Source of the DNA: an uncultured Flavobacteriaceae bacterium
GTDB lineage: Bacteria > Bacteroidota > Bacteroidia > Flavobacteriales > Flavobacteriaceae
NCBI GenBank assembly: GCA_943789455.1
Contig: CALSUE010000001.1
Span: 1 to 62,500, forward strand
DNA: 62,500 nucleotides
Reading direction: 5' to 3'
Shown here: piece after piece, positions 53,921-62,500 of the stretch
How the letters are laid out: every line of letters begins with the position of its first letter
Position numbering within the stretch: the first letter of the stretch is position 1
Notes under the pieces: generated by a model
What the model was told of the DNA's origin: nothing
The model's database searches: none
What the model saw: the letters and a program-made list of their open reading frames with translations, nothing else
Translations under genes and position numbers: made by a program

Positions 53921-54940
53921 TTAGCTAATGTTAGCAGATTTTACAGTTTTTATAATTCTTCCTGCTATTTTATATGGGTCTCCATTAGATGCCGGTCTTC
54001 TATCTTCTAGCCAACCTTTCCAGCCTTTTTCAACGGTAATAATTGGAATTCTAATTGATGCACCCCTATCAGATACTCCATAAGAAAAATCAGTTATAGC
54101 TGCAGTTTCATGGTCACCAGTTAAACGTTGATCATTAAACTCTCCATATACAGCAATATGTTCTTTAACTACTGGTCTAAATGCTTCACATATCTTCTCA
54201 TAAGTTTCTTGAGAACCACAAGTTCTTAAAACAGTATTAGAGAAGTTTGCATGCATACCAGAACCATTCCAATCTAAATCTTTCCCTAAAGGTTTTGGAT
54301 GGTAATCGATGTAGTAACCATATTGTTCAGTTAATCTGTCTAATAAATAACGAGAAATCCATATTTCATCACCAGCTTTTTTTGCTCCTTTTGCAAATAA
54401 TTGAAATTCCCACTGTCCAGAAGCAACTTCTTGATTGATTCCTTCAAAGTTTAATCCAGCATCAATACATAAATCTGCGTGTTTTTCAACTAAATCTCTT
54501 CCATGAGTATTTTTTCCACCTACAGAGCAGTAATACATTCCTTGAGGAGCAGGATATCCACCTATTGGAAAGCCAAGAGGTAGTTGTGTTTTGGTATCCA
54601 TAATAAAATACTCTTGCTCAAAACCAAACCAAAAGTCATTATCTTCATCTTCTATCGTAGCTCTACCATTAGACTCATGAGGAGTTCCATCAGCATTTAA
54701 AACTTCCGTCATAACTAAAAATCCATCTCTTCTTGCTGGATCAGGATATATTGCAACAGGTTTTAATAAACAATCCGAAGAACCTCCAGATGCTTGTTTA
54801 GTTGATGAACCATCAAAAGACCATATAGGGCAATCTTCTAATTTTCCGCTAAAATCATTTTCGACTTTAGTCTTGCTTCGCATGTTTTGAGTTGGATAGT
54901 AACCGTCTAACCAAATGTACTCTAATTTAGACTTGCTCAT
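53921..54940 (-). CDS. Glutamine synthetase, GSII (eukaryotic-like) type
   Basis: A 339-residue enzyme joining ammonia to glutamate. Motifs: EYIWLDGYYPTQNMRSKT and DCPIWSFDGSSTKQA (N-terminal beta-grasp and the DGSS loop, ~residues 37-51), FGFEQEYFIMD, EGINQEVASGQWEFQ, and NGSGMHANFSN (~229-239). Much shorter than the ~470-residue GlnA of most bacteria and without an adenylylation loop, so control must be at expression or by ligands. A dyad frames its promoter box at 54964-55000. Confidence 0.93.
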   Translation of the reverse strand: MSKSKLEYIWLDGYYPTQNMRSKTKVENDFSGKLEDCPIWSFDGSSTKQASGGSSDCLLKPVAIYPDPARRDGFLVMTEVLNADGTPHESNGRATIEDEDNDFWFGFEQEYFIMDTKTQLPLGFPIGGYPAPQGMYYCSVGGKNTHGRDLVEKHADLCIDAGLNFEGINQEVASGQWEFQLFAKGAKKAGDEIWISRYLLDRLTEQYGYYIDYHPKPLGKDLDWNGSGMHANFSNTVLRTCGSQETYEKICEAFRPVVKEHIAVYGEFNDQRLTGDHETAAITDFSYGVSDRGASIRIPIITVEKGWKGWLEDRRPASNGDPYKIAGRIIKTVKSANIS

Positions 54941-54963
54941 ATTTAAGTTTAGTGAGTTAATTT

Positions 54964-55000
54964 AGATTACAAATATATAACGAAATAAGGTTTGTAATCT
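54964..55000 (-). promoter_or_regulatory. Dyad with embedded -7 box upstream of glutamine synthetase
   Basis: AGATTACAAA (54964-54973) and TTTGTAATCT (54991-55000) are exact reverse complements, 17 nt apart. The -7 box TATATTTG (54977-54970, minus strand) overlaps one arm, and the other arm lies just upstream, between the -33 region and the box. A dimeric regulator bound there would block or position RNA polymerase. Confidence 0.55.
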
Positions 55001-55196
55001 TATAAAATTAACTGAAAATCAAGTTTTTTTAAAAACTTTATTCACAATTATTAAATTGCTAAAAAAGAGCGTATTAGAATTGTTTTTCTGTAAAAAAATA
55101 AGCAAATTTTGAGAATTTAAAAACATTTTTTTTGGACAAAAAAATACTACAACGATTTCGTTTTCAAATTTTAATATGGAAAAAGAAAACAATCCG

Positions 55197-55204
55197 TACT
55201 TTTG
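55197..55204 (+). promoter_or_regulatory. -7 box TACTTTTG for purM
   Basis: Perfect TAnnTTTG match 20 nt upstream of ATG 55225. Confidence 0.5.
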
Positions 55205-55224
55205 TGCAAAATCCTTATTAAAAG

Positions 55225-56403
55225 ATGAGTCAAGAAGTTTCAAAAAGATATGCTCTAAGAGGTGTTTCAGCTTCCAAAGAAGACGTTCACAATGCTATAA
55301 AAAATATTGATAAAGGATTGTTTCCAAAATCATTTTGTAAAATAGTTCCAGATTATTTAACAAACGATGATGATTATTGTTTAGTCATGCATGCAGATGG
55401 TGCAGGAACAAAATCATCTTTAGCTTACATGTATTGGAAAGAAACAGGAGATTTATCCGTTTGGAAAGGGATAGCCCAAGATGCATTAATCATGAATATA
55501 GATGATCTACTTTGTGTTGGTGCAACAGATAACATCATGCTATCCTCCACAATTGGTAGAAATAAAAGTAAAATACCTGGTGAGGTTTTATCGGCTATTA
55601 TCAATGGTACAGAAGAGTTAATTGAAGACTTAAAAAAGTTTGGAGTTACCATACATTCAACCGGTGGGGAAACAGCTGATGTTGGAGATTTGGTAAAAAC
55701 AATCATTGTAGATTCTACAGTCACAGCTAGAATAAAACGATCAGATGTAATTGATAATTCAAACATAAAAGCGGGGGATGTACTCGTAGGTTTAGCATCC
55801 TTTGGCCAATCTTCTTATGAAACCCAGTACAATGGAGGTATGGGTTCTAATGGATTAACATCTGCTAGGCATGATGTTTTTGATAAGTATTTAGCACATA
55901 AATATCCTGAAAGTTTTGATGCTACTGTGCCACAAGATTTGGTGTATTCAGGAGCTATAAAATTAACAGATCAAATAGAAAACTCTCCCCTCAATGCAGG
56001 TAAGTTAGTGTTGTCTCCAACAAGAACATATGCACCTATTATTAAAGAAATCTTATCTAAATATACTTCTGAATCTATTCATGGAATGATACATTGTTCA
56101 GGTGGCGCACAAACAAAAATATTACACTTTATAGATAACTTACATGTTGTAAAAGATAATATGTTTTCAGTTCCACCACTGTTTAAACTAATTCAAGAGC
56201 AATCTAAAACAGATTGGAAAGAAATGTATCAGGTTTTTAATTGTGGGCATAGAATGGAAATTTACACCTCACCTGAAGTTGCAGAGGACATCATAAATAT
56301 TTCTAAATCTTATCAAGTAGATGCAAAAATTATTGGTAGAGTAGAAGCCTCTGATGTAAAAAAATTAACGATTAAAAGTGATTATGGAGTATTTGAGTAT
56401 TAG
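55225..56403 (+). CDS. purM: Phosphoribosylformylglycinamidine cyclo-ligase (AIR synthase)
   Basis: A 392-residue enzyme closing the imidazole ring in purine synthesis. DYCLVMHADGAGTKSSLAY (~residues 52-70), DDLLCVGATDNIMLSSTIGRNK, HSTGGETADVGDLVKT and the late HCSGGAQTKILHF are conserved AIR-synthase blocks. It is ~45 residues longer than E. coli PurM, as usual in Bacteroidota. Followed after 70 nt by prfA. Confidence 0.93.
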   Translation: MSQEVSKRYALRGVSASKEDVHNAIKNIDKGLFPKSFCKIVPDYLTNDDDYCLVMHADGAGTKSSLAYMYWKETGDLSVWKGIAQDALIMNIDDLLCVGATDNIMLSSTIGRNKSKIPGEVLSAIINGTEELIEDLKKFGVTIHSTGGETADVGDLVKTIIVDSTVTARIKRSDVIDNSNIKAGDVLVGLASFGQSSYETQYNGGMGSNGLTSARHDVFDKYLAHKYPESFDATVPQDLVYSGAIKLTDQIENSPLNAGKLVLSPTRTYAPIIKEILSKYTSESIHGMIHCSGGAQTKILHFIDNLHVVKDNMFSVPPLFKLIQEQSKTDWKEMYQVFNCGHRMEIYTSPEVAEDIINISKSYQVDAKIIGRVEASDVKKLTIKSDYGVFEY

Positions 56404-56473
56404 TATTTAATGCTACTTTTAAACCAATTAACCTCATAAAAATTGTAATTTAGCTTCTAAGAAAAGTTACCCA

Positions 56474-57550
56474 ATGTTAGATAAAATCAGAATTATTAAG
56501 CAACGCTATGATGAGGTCTCGGATTTAATTATCCAGCCAGAAATCATTATGGATCAAAAACGATATGCGCTATTAAGTAAAGAGTATAAAGATCTAGGAA
56601 ATGTTGTTAAAAGAGGTGAAGAGTATCAAATCTTGTTAAATAATATTGAAGAGGCCAAAGAAATAATAGCTGACGGATCTGACGCTGAAATGGTTGAAAT
56701 GGCCAAGATGGAAATGGATGAGGCTTCTAATCGTATCCCTGAATTAGAAGAAGAAATAAAATTTTTACTAATTCCAAAAGACCCTGAAGATTCTAAAAAT
56801 GCTGTCGTAGAATTACGTGCAGGTACTGGTGGAGACGAGGCCAGTATATTTGCAGGTGATCTATTTAGAATGTATACTAAGTATTGTGAAGGTAAAGGTT
56901 GGAAAGTGTCTACAGTAGATTTTAGTGAAGGAACTAATGGAGGTTTCAAAGAAATTCAATTTGAAGTTTCTGGTAATGATGTATACGGTACCCTAAAATT
57001 TGAAGCTGGTGTTCATCGAGTTCAACGCGTACCCCAAACTGAAACACAGGGAAGAGTTCATACTTCAGCAGCAACATGTATGGTATTTCCAGAAGCTGAA
57101 GAATTTGATGTTGAAATTAATCCAAAAGAGGTAAGAATAGACTTCTTCTGTTCTTCAGGTCCAGGAGGTCAGTCTGTAAACACAACCTATTCCGCAGTTC
57201 GTTTAACTCACATTCCAACAGGTTTGGTAGCACAATGTCAAGATCAAAAATCTCAACATAAAAATAAAGAAAAAGCATTTAAAGTACTGCGTTCTCGTTT
57301 ATATGACATGGAGTTAGCAAAGAAAAACGCAGAAGATGCTGCAAAACGAGGTTCTATGGTCTCTTCAGGAGATCGCTCTGCAAAAATTAGAACGTATAAT
57401 TATCCACAAGGAAGAGTAACTGACCATCGAATTGGATTAACGTTATATGATTTATCTAATATTGTAAATGGAGATGTTCAAAAAATCATTGATGAACTTA
57501 TGTTGGCTGAAAATACAGAAAAGTTAAAAGAACTAGGAGATAGTATATAA
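56474..57550 (+). CDS. prfA: Peptide chain release factor 1
   Basis: A 358-residue factor reading UAA and UAG. The GGQ motif is in [21 protein letters not shown] (~residues 226-246); the anticodon-like PxT loop is seen as [36 protein letters not shown] (~115-136) is also typical. Normal length. A PrmC/HemK methylase gene does not follow, unlike in many bacteria. Confidence 0.95.
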   Translation: MLDKIRIIKQRYDEVSDLIIQPEIIMDQKRYALLSKEYKDLGNVVKRGEEYQILLNNIEEAKEIIADGSDAEMVEMAKMEMDEASNRIPELEEEIKFLLIPKDPEDSKNAVVELRAGTGGDEASIFAGDLFRMYTKYCEGKGWKVSTVDFSEGTNGGFKEIQFEVSGNDVYGTLKFEAGVHRVQRVPQTETQGRVHTSAATCMVFPEAEEFDVEINPKEVRIDFFCSSGPGGQSVNTTYSAVRLTHIPTGLVAQCQDQKSQHKNKEKAFKVLRSRLYDMELAKKNAEDAAKRGSMVSSGDRSAKIRTYNYPQGRVTDHRIGLTLYDLSNIVNGDVQKIIDELMLAENTEKLKELGDSI

Positions 57551-57563
57551 AAATAAATTCTCC

Positions 57564-58139
57564 CTAAACTCCTTTTTGTTTGTTAATCTCGTCTTGCAAT
57601 TGTCTTCTTAGCTTTTGATCACTTTCTATAGACTTTTTCTTAAATTTCACTAATTCATCCTCTGCTTGTAAAAGGTCTTCTTTAGCAGCCAATATGATTA
57701 GATAACTATTCTTATACTTAAAAATAAAATAACACAATACACCAACAAGAAGGATGAAAGTTATCCATGCCATAATCTTATAACTACTTTTATCCAATTC
57801 TATTCCAAAGAAAAATATGCTATTTTGTAAACGAATAGCAGATGTTTTTTCAGCTATATTTTTTAAAAGAACTTTATTTATATTGTTTAAATCTTGTTCA
57901 AGTTTATTTATTTTTTGACCCTTTACGTCAAGTTCATTATTTAACTGGTTAATTGAATCTGAGACTCTATTTCTTAGAGTATTAAGTCTACTTTTTTTTA
58001 TGATTTTATATTCTTTATACGAGTTTGATGTATTGTAAATTACATCAAATCTTCCTTTAATGGATAAGGTGTCTTTTTGTTGAGAAAAAGACGGAGTTAC
58101 GGTAAAAAGAACAATACAAAACAAGTAAATAGACTTCAT
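57564..58139 (-). CDS. Exported coiled-coil protein with one membrane helix
   Basis: A 191-residue protein with a signal peptide (YLFCIVLFTVTPSFSQ). A long coiled coil follows (~50-100; NRVSDSINQLNNELDVKGQKINKLEQDLNNINKVL), then one transmembrane helix (IMAWITFILLVGVLCYFIFKY, ~122-142) and a charged C-terminal helix. Related flavobacterial proteins are sometimes mislabelled tRNA methyltransferase; nothing here supports that. It lies downstream of the ribosomal operon but is separated by a terminator. Confidence 0.7.
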   Translation of the reverse strand: MKSIYLFCIVLFTVTPSFSQQKDTLSIKGRFDVIYNTSNSYKEYKIIKKSRLNTLRNRVSDSINQLNNELDVKGQKINKLEQDLNNINKVLLKNIAEKTSAIRLQNSIFFFGIELDKSSYKIMAWITFILLVGVLCYFIFKYKNSYLIILAAKEDLLQAEDELVKFKKKSIESDQKLRRQLQDEINKQKGV

Positions 58140-58173
58140 ATGATTTTTATTTAATAGGACGTAATGTAATAAA

Positions 58174-58200
58174 AAAACCCAAACTATAAGTTTGGGTTTT
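58174..58200 (-). terminator. Terminator of the thrS-infC-rpmI-rplT operon
   Basis: A stem of 12 bp (AAAACCCAAACT / AGTTTGGGTTTT) around an ATA loop just after rplT, with a T-run on the minus strand. Confidence 0.88.
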
Positions 58201-58221
58201 TAATATAAGCGAATTAATAAT

Positions 58222-58566
58222 TTATTTTACTTTTTCAACAATTGCCTTAAAAGCTTCTGGGTTATTCATTGCTAAGTCAGCTAAAACTTTACGATTTAGC
58301 TCTATGTTATTAGCTTTGACTTTACCCATAAACTGAGAGTAAGACATTCCATGCAAACGAGCACCAGCGTTAATACGCATTACCCATAATGAACGAAAGT
58401 TTCTCTTATTGTTTTTACGGTCTCTATAAGCATATGTCATTGCTTTTTCTACCGCATTTTTTGCTACTGTGTAAACGTTTTTTCTACGTCCAAAGTAACC
58501 CTTTGCTGCCTTCAAGATTTTTTTTCTTCTTTTTCTTGAGGCTACTGAATTTACTGATCTTGGCAT
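58222..58566 (-). CDS. rplT: 50S ribosomal protein L20
   Basis: A 114-residue basic protein: [20 protein letters not shown] at the start, [20 protein letters not shown], and [15 protein letters not shown] [20 protein letters not shown]. It binds 23S rRNA early in assembly. Last gene of the translation operon; no L20 autoregulatory pseudoknot was recognised. Confidence 0.97.
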   Translation of the reverse strand: MPRSVNSVASRKRRKKILKAAKGYFGRRKNVYTVAKNAVEKAMTYAYRDRKNNKRNFRSLWVMRINAGARLHGMSYSQFMGKVKANNIELNRKVLADLAMNNPEAFKAIVEKVK

Positions 58567-58658
58567 AATTCAAATTGTTTTTTGTAGTAGGCGGTCTATA
58601 ATAAACACTTAATTGAGCCTAACTCCATGGTTAATAATTAAATTCCCTTAACAAAAGC

Positions 58659-58856
58659 TTATTTTAAAGCTAATTGTTTTTTAATGTTTGGCGCATCAGC
58701 TTTATGTACTAAAGTATCATGCGTCAATTTAAGCTTACGTTTTTTAGACTTCTTTGTTAAGATGTGACTTTTAAACGCATGCTTTCTTTTGATTTTTCCA
58801 GTACCGGTTAACTTAAATCGTTTTTTGGCACTAGATTTGGTTTTCATTTTAGGCAT
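58659..58856 (-). CDS. rpmI: 50S ribosomal protein L35
   Basis: A 65-residue basic protein with [20 protein letters not shown] at the start and [20 protein letters not shown], standard for L35. Separated from rplT by 92 nt and from infC by 54 nt. Confidence 0.97.
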   Translation of the reverse strand: MPKMKTKSSAKKRFKLTGTGKIKRKHAFKSHILTKKSKKRKLKLTHDTLVHKADAPNIKKQLALK

Positions 58857-58910
58857 CTCTCCTTCGTTTTTATTTTCGCTTATTATCTTTATCTGAAAAA
58901 AATTTCAGTA

Positions 58911-59471
58911 TTATTTTATTTTCTTTGGTGCAATAAACATAATCATACGTTTACCTTCCAATTTTGGTAATTGTTCTACTTTACCATACTCTTCTAATTC
59001 TTGAGCTAGTTTTAATAGAAGAATTTGACCTTGCTCTTTAAAGATGATAGATCTTCCTTTAAAGAAGACAAATGCTTTTAACTTAGCTCCATCTTGTAAA
59101 AACTTTATCGCATGTTTTTTCTTAAACTCATAATCATGCTCATCAGTTTGAGGTCCAAAACGAATTTCTTTAATAATCACTTTAGTCGCCTTAGACTTCA
59201 TGACTTTATCTCGTTTTTTTTGCTCGTATAAGAATTTTTGGTAATCAATAATTTTACAAACTGGAGGAACAGCTTTTGGTGAAATCTCAACCAAATCTAA
59301 TTCCAATTCTTTTGCCATCTCTTTGGCCACAGCCAATGGATATACATCTACCTTAATATTGTCTCCTACCAACCTAACTTCATCAACAAAACGTATTCTG
59401 TCATTAATTCTATGTTGGTCTTCTTTGATTACTCTTGCCGGTCCTCTAGACCTTTTTCTTCTGATTGCTAT
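58911..59471 (-). CDS. infC: Translation initiation factor IF-3, probable AUA start
   Basis: About 186 residues if started at ATA 59471 (ATA GCA ATC AGA AGA). The frame then reads [38 protein letters not shown] and the IF3-C domain ending [13 protein letters not shown]. No ATG, GTG or TTG occurs in frame before TTG 59372, and starting there would delete the conserved NDRIR...EVRLV segment of the N-domain. IF3 genes of many bacteria use rare starts (AUU in E. coli) so that IF3 represses its own translation; AUA fits that scheme. The upstream stop is TAA at 59475-59477. Confidence 0.9.
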   Translation of the reverse strand: MAIRRKRSRGPARVIKEDQHRINDRIRFVDEVRLVGDNIKVDVYPLAVAKEMAKELELDLVEISPKAVPPVCKIIDYQKFLYEQKKRDKVMKSKATKVIIKEIRFGPQTDEHDYEFKKKHAIKFLQDGAKLKAFVFFKGRSIIFKEQGQILLLKLAQELEEYGKVEQLPKLEGKRMIMFIAPKKIK

Positions 59472-59508
59472 GACTTAAAAATTTAATCCTGTATTATCAG
59501 GGTTCTTA

Positions 59509-61455
59509 CTAATTTTGAAATTCTATTACTGTTTTGCTAATTTCATTTTTTATTAATGAAATAAAATCTTCAATACTGTAGGTTCCTATATCTCCCTCTC
59601 CATGCCTTCTTACAGAAACTGTTCCTTCTTTCTCTTCCTTTTCACCTACAATCAGCATGAATGGTATTTTACCTACTTCTGCATCTCTAATTTTTCTACC
59701 AGTTTTCTCACTTCTGTTGTCAACAAGGGCGCGAATTTCGGAATTTTCCAACAAATGTAAAACTTTTTCGGTATATAATTGATATTTATCACTAATAGGG
59801 AGAATAATAACTTGATCTGGTATTAGCCATAAAGGGAAATTTCCTCCGGTATGCTCTAGTAAAACAGCGATAAAACGCTCCATTGATCCAAATGGTGCTC
59901 GATGAATCATCACAGGTCTGTGAAGTTGATTATCCGCACCTTTATAGGTTAAATCAAAACGTTCAGGTAAATTATAGTCAACTTGTATCGTTCCTAATTG
60001 CCAACTTCTACCCAAGGCATCTTTTACCATAAAGTCTAATTTGGGTCCATAAAAAGCCGCTTCACCTTCTTCAATAACATATTTCAATCCTTTATCAGAG
60101 GCAGCACTTATAATTGCATTTTCAGCAATTTCCCATGTTTTTGAGTCTCCGATGTATTTATCAGGATTGTTTTTATCTCTTATAGATACTTGAGCAGTAA
60201 AATTTTCAAACCCTAGAGAGCCAAATACATGCAACACTAAATCAATTACATTTTTAAACTCTTGATCTAGTTGGTCAGGAGTACAGAAAATATGTGCATC
60301 ATCCTGAGTAAAACCCCTAGCACGAGTTAAGCCGTGTAATTCACCACTTTGTTCATATCGATATACAGTACCAAATTCTGCAAAACGTTTTGGAAGGTCT
60401 TTGTATGAGTAGGGCTTAAAGTTGTAAATCTCACAATGATGAGGGCAGTTCATTGGCTTTAGTAAGAACTCTTCATCCATTTTTGGAGTTTTTATGGCTT
60501 GAAAGCTGTCTTCTCCATATTTCTCATAATGCCCAGAAGTAACATATAATTCCTTTTGACCAATATGTGGAGTCATTACCATTTCGTAACCCGCTTTTTT
60601 TTGAGCTACCTTTAGGAAATCTTCCAATCTGCTTCTTAGGGCTGCTCCTTTTGGAAGCCATAAGGGTAATCCAGCACCCACCTTTTGAGAGAAAGTAAAT
60701 AATTCTAATTCTTTTCCTAATTTCCTGTGATCTCTTTTTTTAGCTTCTTCTAACAACTCTAAATACTCAGTGAGCATTTTTTGCTTTGGAAATGAAATTC
60801 CATACAAGCGAGTTAGCTGGTTATTTTTTTCATCACCTCGCCAATAAGCACCGGCAACATTCATAATTTTAATTGCTTTTATTATTCCTGTATTAGGGAT
60901 GTGTCCACCACGACACAGATCAGTAAAGTTATTGTGATCGCAAAAGGTAATATCACCATCAGTCAATCCTTCAATTAATTCTACTTTGTATGGGTTATTT
61001 TCTTCCTTATATAATGACAATGCATCTGCTTTAGAAACAGATCGCATTTTAAATTCATGTTTACCTCTAGCTAATTCTAAAAACTTTTTTTCAATTTGTT
61101 GAAAATCTTTTTCAGAAATTACATCATCACCTAAATCTAAATCATAATAAAACCCGTTTTCAATAGCTGGCCCAATGGTTAATTTAGCTTTTGGGTAAAA
61201 TTCCAAAATTGTTTCTGCCAACACATGAGCAGACGAATGCCAAAATGCTTTTTTCCCTTCATCATCATTAAACGTATGGAGAACTAAAGCTCCATCTGTT
61301 GTAAGTGCTGTCGTCGTTTCTATGGTTGATCCATTGTAGCTCGCAGAGATCACATTTCTTGCTAATCCTTCACTTATACTTCTAGCAACATCAAAAGGAG
61401 TAGAATTTGATTCAAATTCTTTAATACTTCCATCAGGTAAAGTAACTTTAATCAT
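59509..61455 (-). CDS. thrS: Threonyl-tRNA synthetase
   Basis: A 648-residue class II synthetase: TGS domain ([15 protein letters not shown], ~1-62), editing domain with [16 protein letters not shown] (zinc-site His, ~75-90), the catalytic core with [12 protein letters not shown] and [26 protein letters not shown], and the anticodon-binding domain (~545-648). First gene of the operon with infC, rpmI and rplT, 37 nt before infC. The promoter lies at 61485-61515. Confidence 0.97.
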   Translation of the reverse strand: MIKVTLPDGSIKEFESNSTPFDVARSISEGLARNVISASYNGSTIETTTALTTDGALVLHTFNDDEGKKAFWHSSAHVLAETILEFYPKAKLTIGPAIENGFYYDLDLGDDVISEKDFQQIEKKFLELARGKHEFKMRSVSKADALSLYKEENNPYKVELIEGLTDGDITFCDHNNFTDLCRGGHIPNTGIIKAIKIMNVAGAYWRGDEKNNQLTRLYGISFPKQKMLTEYLELLEEAKKRDHRKLGKELELFTFSQKVGAGLPLWLPKGAALRSRLEDFLKVAQKKAGYEMVMTPHIGQKELYVTSGHYEKYGEDSFQAIKTPKMDEEFLLKPMNCPHHCEIYNFKPYSYKDLPKRFAEFGTVYRYEQSGELHGLTRARGFTQDDAHIFCTPDQLDQEFKNVIDLVLHVFGSLGFENFTAQVSIRDKNNPDKYIGDSKTWEIAENAIISAASDKGLKYVIEEGEAAFYGPKLDFMVKDALGRSWQLGTIQVDYNLPERFDLTYKGADNQLHRPVMIHRAPFGSMERFIAVLLEHTGGNFPLWLIPDQVIILPISDKYQLYTEKVLHLLENSEIRALVDNRSEKTGRKIRDAEVGKIPFMLIVGEKEEKEGTVSVRRHGEGDIGTYSIEDFISLIKNEISKTVIEFQN

Positions 61456-61484
61456 TATTTGGGTATCTAATTATAATAAAGTTG

Positions 61485-61515
61485 CAAAGATATTAGAAAA
61501 GTAAGATGAACACAA
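61485..61515 (-). promoter_or_regulatory. Promoter TTG-N20-TATCTTTG for thrS operon
   Basis: TTG (61515-61513), 20 nt, then TATCTTTG (61492-61485) on the minus strand, 29 nt before the thrS start. Confidence 0.65.
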
Positions 61516-61617
61516 TTAATTAAAACAAAGTTTTAAACTTTAGAATTAAATATTTTTTATTTTAAATACATGACGGTTAATTAGTTACCATTTCTTTGTA
61601 AATAATCATCAATTTTC

Positions 61618-61649
61618 TTGTTTAGGTTTTCAAATAAATGGTATCTTTG
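61618..61649 (+). promoter_or_regulatory. rRNA promoter P1, TTG-N21-TATCTTTG
   Basis: TTG 61618-61620, 21 nt, TATCTTTG 61642-61649 followed by CGACCCG, the GC-rich discriminator also seen at the tRNA promoters. Confidence 0.7.
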
Positions 61650-61746
61650 CGACCCGTTTTGGGGTATAGGTTTCCAGCGAATTTATATTTAGTAGTTGTT
61701 TGAAGTATTGGATTGCAAAAAGATTAAAAAAAAGATTATTTTTTTC

Positions 61747-61776
61747 TTGTTGATTAGAAAATAGTTTTTACATTTG
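61747..61776 (+). promoter_or_regulatory. rRNA promoter P2, TTG-N19-TACATTTG
   Basis: TTG 61747-61749, exactly 19 nt, TACATTTG 61769-61776, followed by CAACCGC. The strongest promoter match in the window. Confidence 0.78.
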
Positions 61777-61831
61777 CAACCGCTTAGAAAAACAAGCGAA
61801 GTTCACAGAGGTTTTGGAAGGCATTTAAAGA

Positions 61832-61866
61832 TAGAAAATGTTGTTAGTTCGAGTCTAACATTTCTA
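61832..61866 (+). other. Hairpin in rRNA leader with tRNA T-arm-like core
   Basis: Stem GTTAG / CTAAC around the 7-nt loop TTCGAGT (61843-61859), flanked by TAGAAAAT and ATTTCTA arms that can extend it. The core has the form of a tRNA T arm, but no full tRNA can be folded around it. Confidence 0.5.
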
Positions 61867-62031
61867 CAAAAATTTAGGGGGATTATTGGTTGAGATTACA
61901 CCGATTTAAGATCTTTAGATGAGTTCATTGAAAATATTGAAATTGACAGCGTAAACAAAGAGTAAAGTAACCATGTTTAACTTCGTTAAACAAATTCTTT
62001 TGAAACTTATTCATACATATTATTAAAATAT

Positions 62032-62500
62032 ACAATGAAGAGTTTGATCCTGGCTCAGGATGAACGCTAGCGGCAGGCTTAACACATGCAAGTCGAGGGG
62101 TAACAGGAGTGCTTGCACTCGCTGACGACCGGCGCACGGGTGCGTAACGCGTATAGAACCTACCTTTTACTGAGGGATAGCCTTTAGAAATGAAGATTAA
62201 TACCTCATGGTATTGTAAATCGGCATCGGTTTATAATTAAAGATTTATTGGTAAAAGATGGCTATGCGTCTTATTAGCTAGATGGTAAGGTAACGGCTTA
62301 CCATGGCAACGATAAGTAGGGGCCCTGAGAGGGGGATCCCCCACACTGGTACTGAGACACGGACCAGACTCCTACGGGAGGCAGCAGTGAGGAATATTGG
62401 GCAATGGAGGCAACTCTGACCCAGCCATGCCGCGTGCAGGAAGACTGCCCTATGGGTTGTAAACTGCTTTTATACAGGAAGAAACACACCTACGTGTAGG
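62032..62500 (+). rRNA. 16S ribosomal RNA, 5' portion
   Basis: About 469 nt from the expected 5' end (ACAATGAAGAGTTTGATCCTGG). It includes the 27F site (AGTTTGATCCTGGCTCAG), the V1-V3 regions, ACTCCTACGGGAGGCAGCAG (the 338/357 site) and the GGAATATTGGGCAATGGAGGCAACTCTGACCC stretch typical of Bacteroidota. The rest of the operon lies beyond the right edge. Short open frames inside it are not genes. Confidence 0.98.

Larger units (their letters stand above)
61650..62031 (+). other. rRNA operon leader
   Basis: This gene-free stretch holds promoter P2 (61747-61776), a folded element at 61832-61866, and an AT-rich run up to the 16S 5' end. No protein-coding frame is supported. I could not recognise a boxA antitermination site with confidence. 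Confidence 0.6.

Noticed and set aside
55019..55243. 74-codon minus-strand frame upstream of purM
   Set aside because: Low-complexity Phe/Asn/Lys-rich product from AT-rich intergenic DNA; it overlaps the purM promoter and start.
61925..62489. Minus-strand frames opposite the 16S rRNA gene
   Set aside because: They lie within or across the start of the 16S gene, whose sequence is unambiguous.
1..62500. CRISPR array, insertion sequence, prophage or defence system
   Set aside because: I saw no regularly spaced repeats, transposase, integrase or restriction genes. The only mobile-element hint is the tRNA-Arg repeat pair.

Overview
The window is chromosomal DNA of a flavobacterium (Bacteroidota, most likely Flavobacteriaceae). 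Four things point there. The base composition is very AT-rich. The -7 promoter element TAnnTTTG, often about 19-21 nt behind a TTG/TTTG element, recurs upstream of genes. The gene content is typical: GldE/CNNM-like and BT_3928-type proteins, fused isobutyryl-CoA mutase, a mevalonate pathway, GSII-type glutamine synthetase, DUF1599, DUF5522, and a type IX secretion C-terminal domain on a glucanase. The first ~470 nt of a 16S rRNA gene at the right edge read as Flavobacteriaceae. Almost all of the window is core genome. I see no phage, transposase, CRISPR array or defence island.

Layout, left to right. 0-1 kb: a truncated lipoprotein gene, a small frameshifted gene and a TolQ/ExbB-like channel protein (minus strand). 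1.1-2.9 kb: a LytS/LytTR two-component pair. 2.9-7.4 kb: an isoprenoid block (diphosphomevalonate decarboxylase, MORN-like protein, mevalonate kinase-like GHMP kinase, UbiA prenyltransferase) and a pseudouridine synthase. 7.4-15.3 kb: tRNA-Phe, then an envelope-biogenesis run (coaX, outer-membrane protein, TPR protein, lptC, a small membrane protein, a CNNM/CBS protein, the periplasmic chaperone-isomerase PpiD). 15.3-17.7 kb: rho with a long disordered insert, and a DUF4293 membrane protein. 17.8-21.1 kb: a NarL-type regulator, a lipoprotein and a TPR-sensor kinase. 21.1-28.4 kb: housekeeping genes including truA, an MsbA-like exporter, a cdaA-folP-LOG operon, DUF1599, a DoxX-like protein and a Fluc fluoride channel.

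28.4-37.6 kb: secreted lipoproteins and a peptide-degradation cluster (two S15/CocE hydrolases, an M14 peptidase, an amidohydrolase). 37.6-44.8 kb: the isobutyryl-CoA mutase fusion facing urocanate hydratase across a regulatory gap, and small conserved proteins including a 54-residue DUF5522 gene. 44.9-47.3 kb: a GH16 endoglucanase carrying a type IX sorting domain, and pyrF. 47.4-51.6 kb: an OppB-type permease, a thioredoxin-like lipoprotein, a frameshifted tpiA, prmA, clpS and two unknowns. 51.6-52.4 kb: tRNA-Arg with a duplicated 3' end that looks like an integration scar, and two very short genes. 52.9-57.6 kb: a Ca2+/cation exchanger, glutamine synthetase, purM and prfA. 58.2-61.5 kb: the thrS-infC-rpmI-rplT translation operon, in which infC has no AUG/GUG/UUG start and probably begins at AUA. 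61.5-62.5 kb: a double rRNA promoter, leader and 16S rRNA.

The observations I rate highest are the rare infC start codon, the single-base frameshift in tpiA, the att-like repeat pair at tRNA-Arg, a GC-rich discriminator shared by the promoters of both tRNAs and the rRNA operon but not by most mRNA promoters, the disordered Rho insert, and a dyad embedded in the glutamine synthetase promoter. I did not find a convincing new multi-gene system. The nearest candidate is the regulator-lipoprotein-TPR kinase trio at 17.8-21.1 kb.
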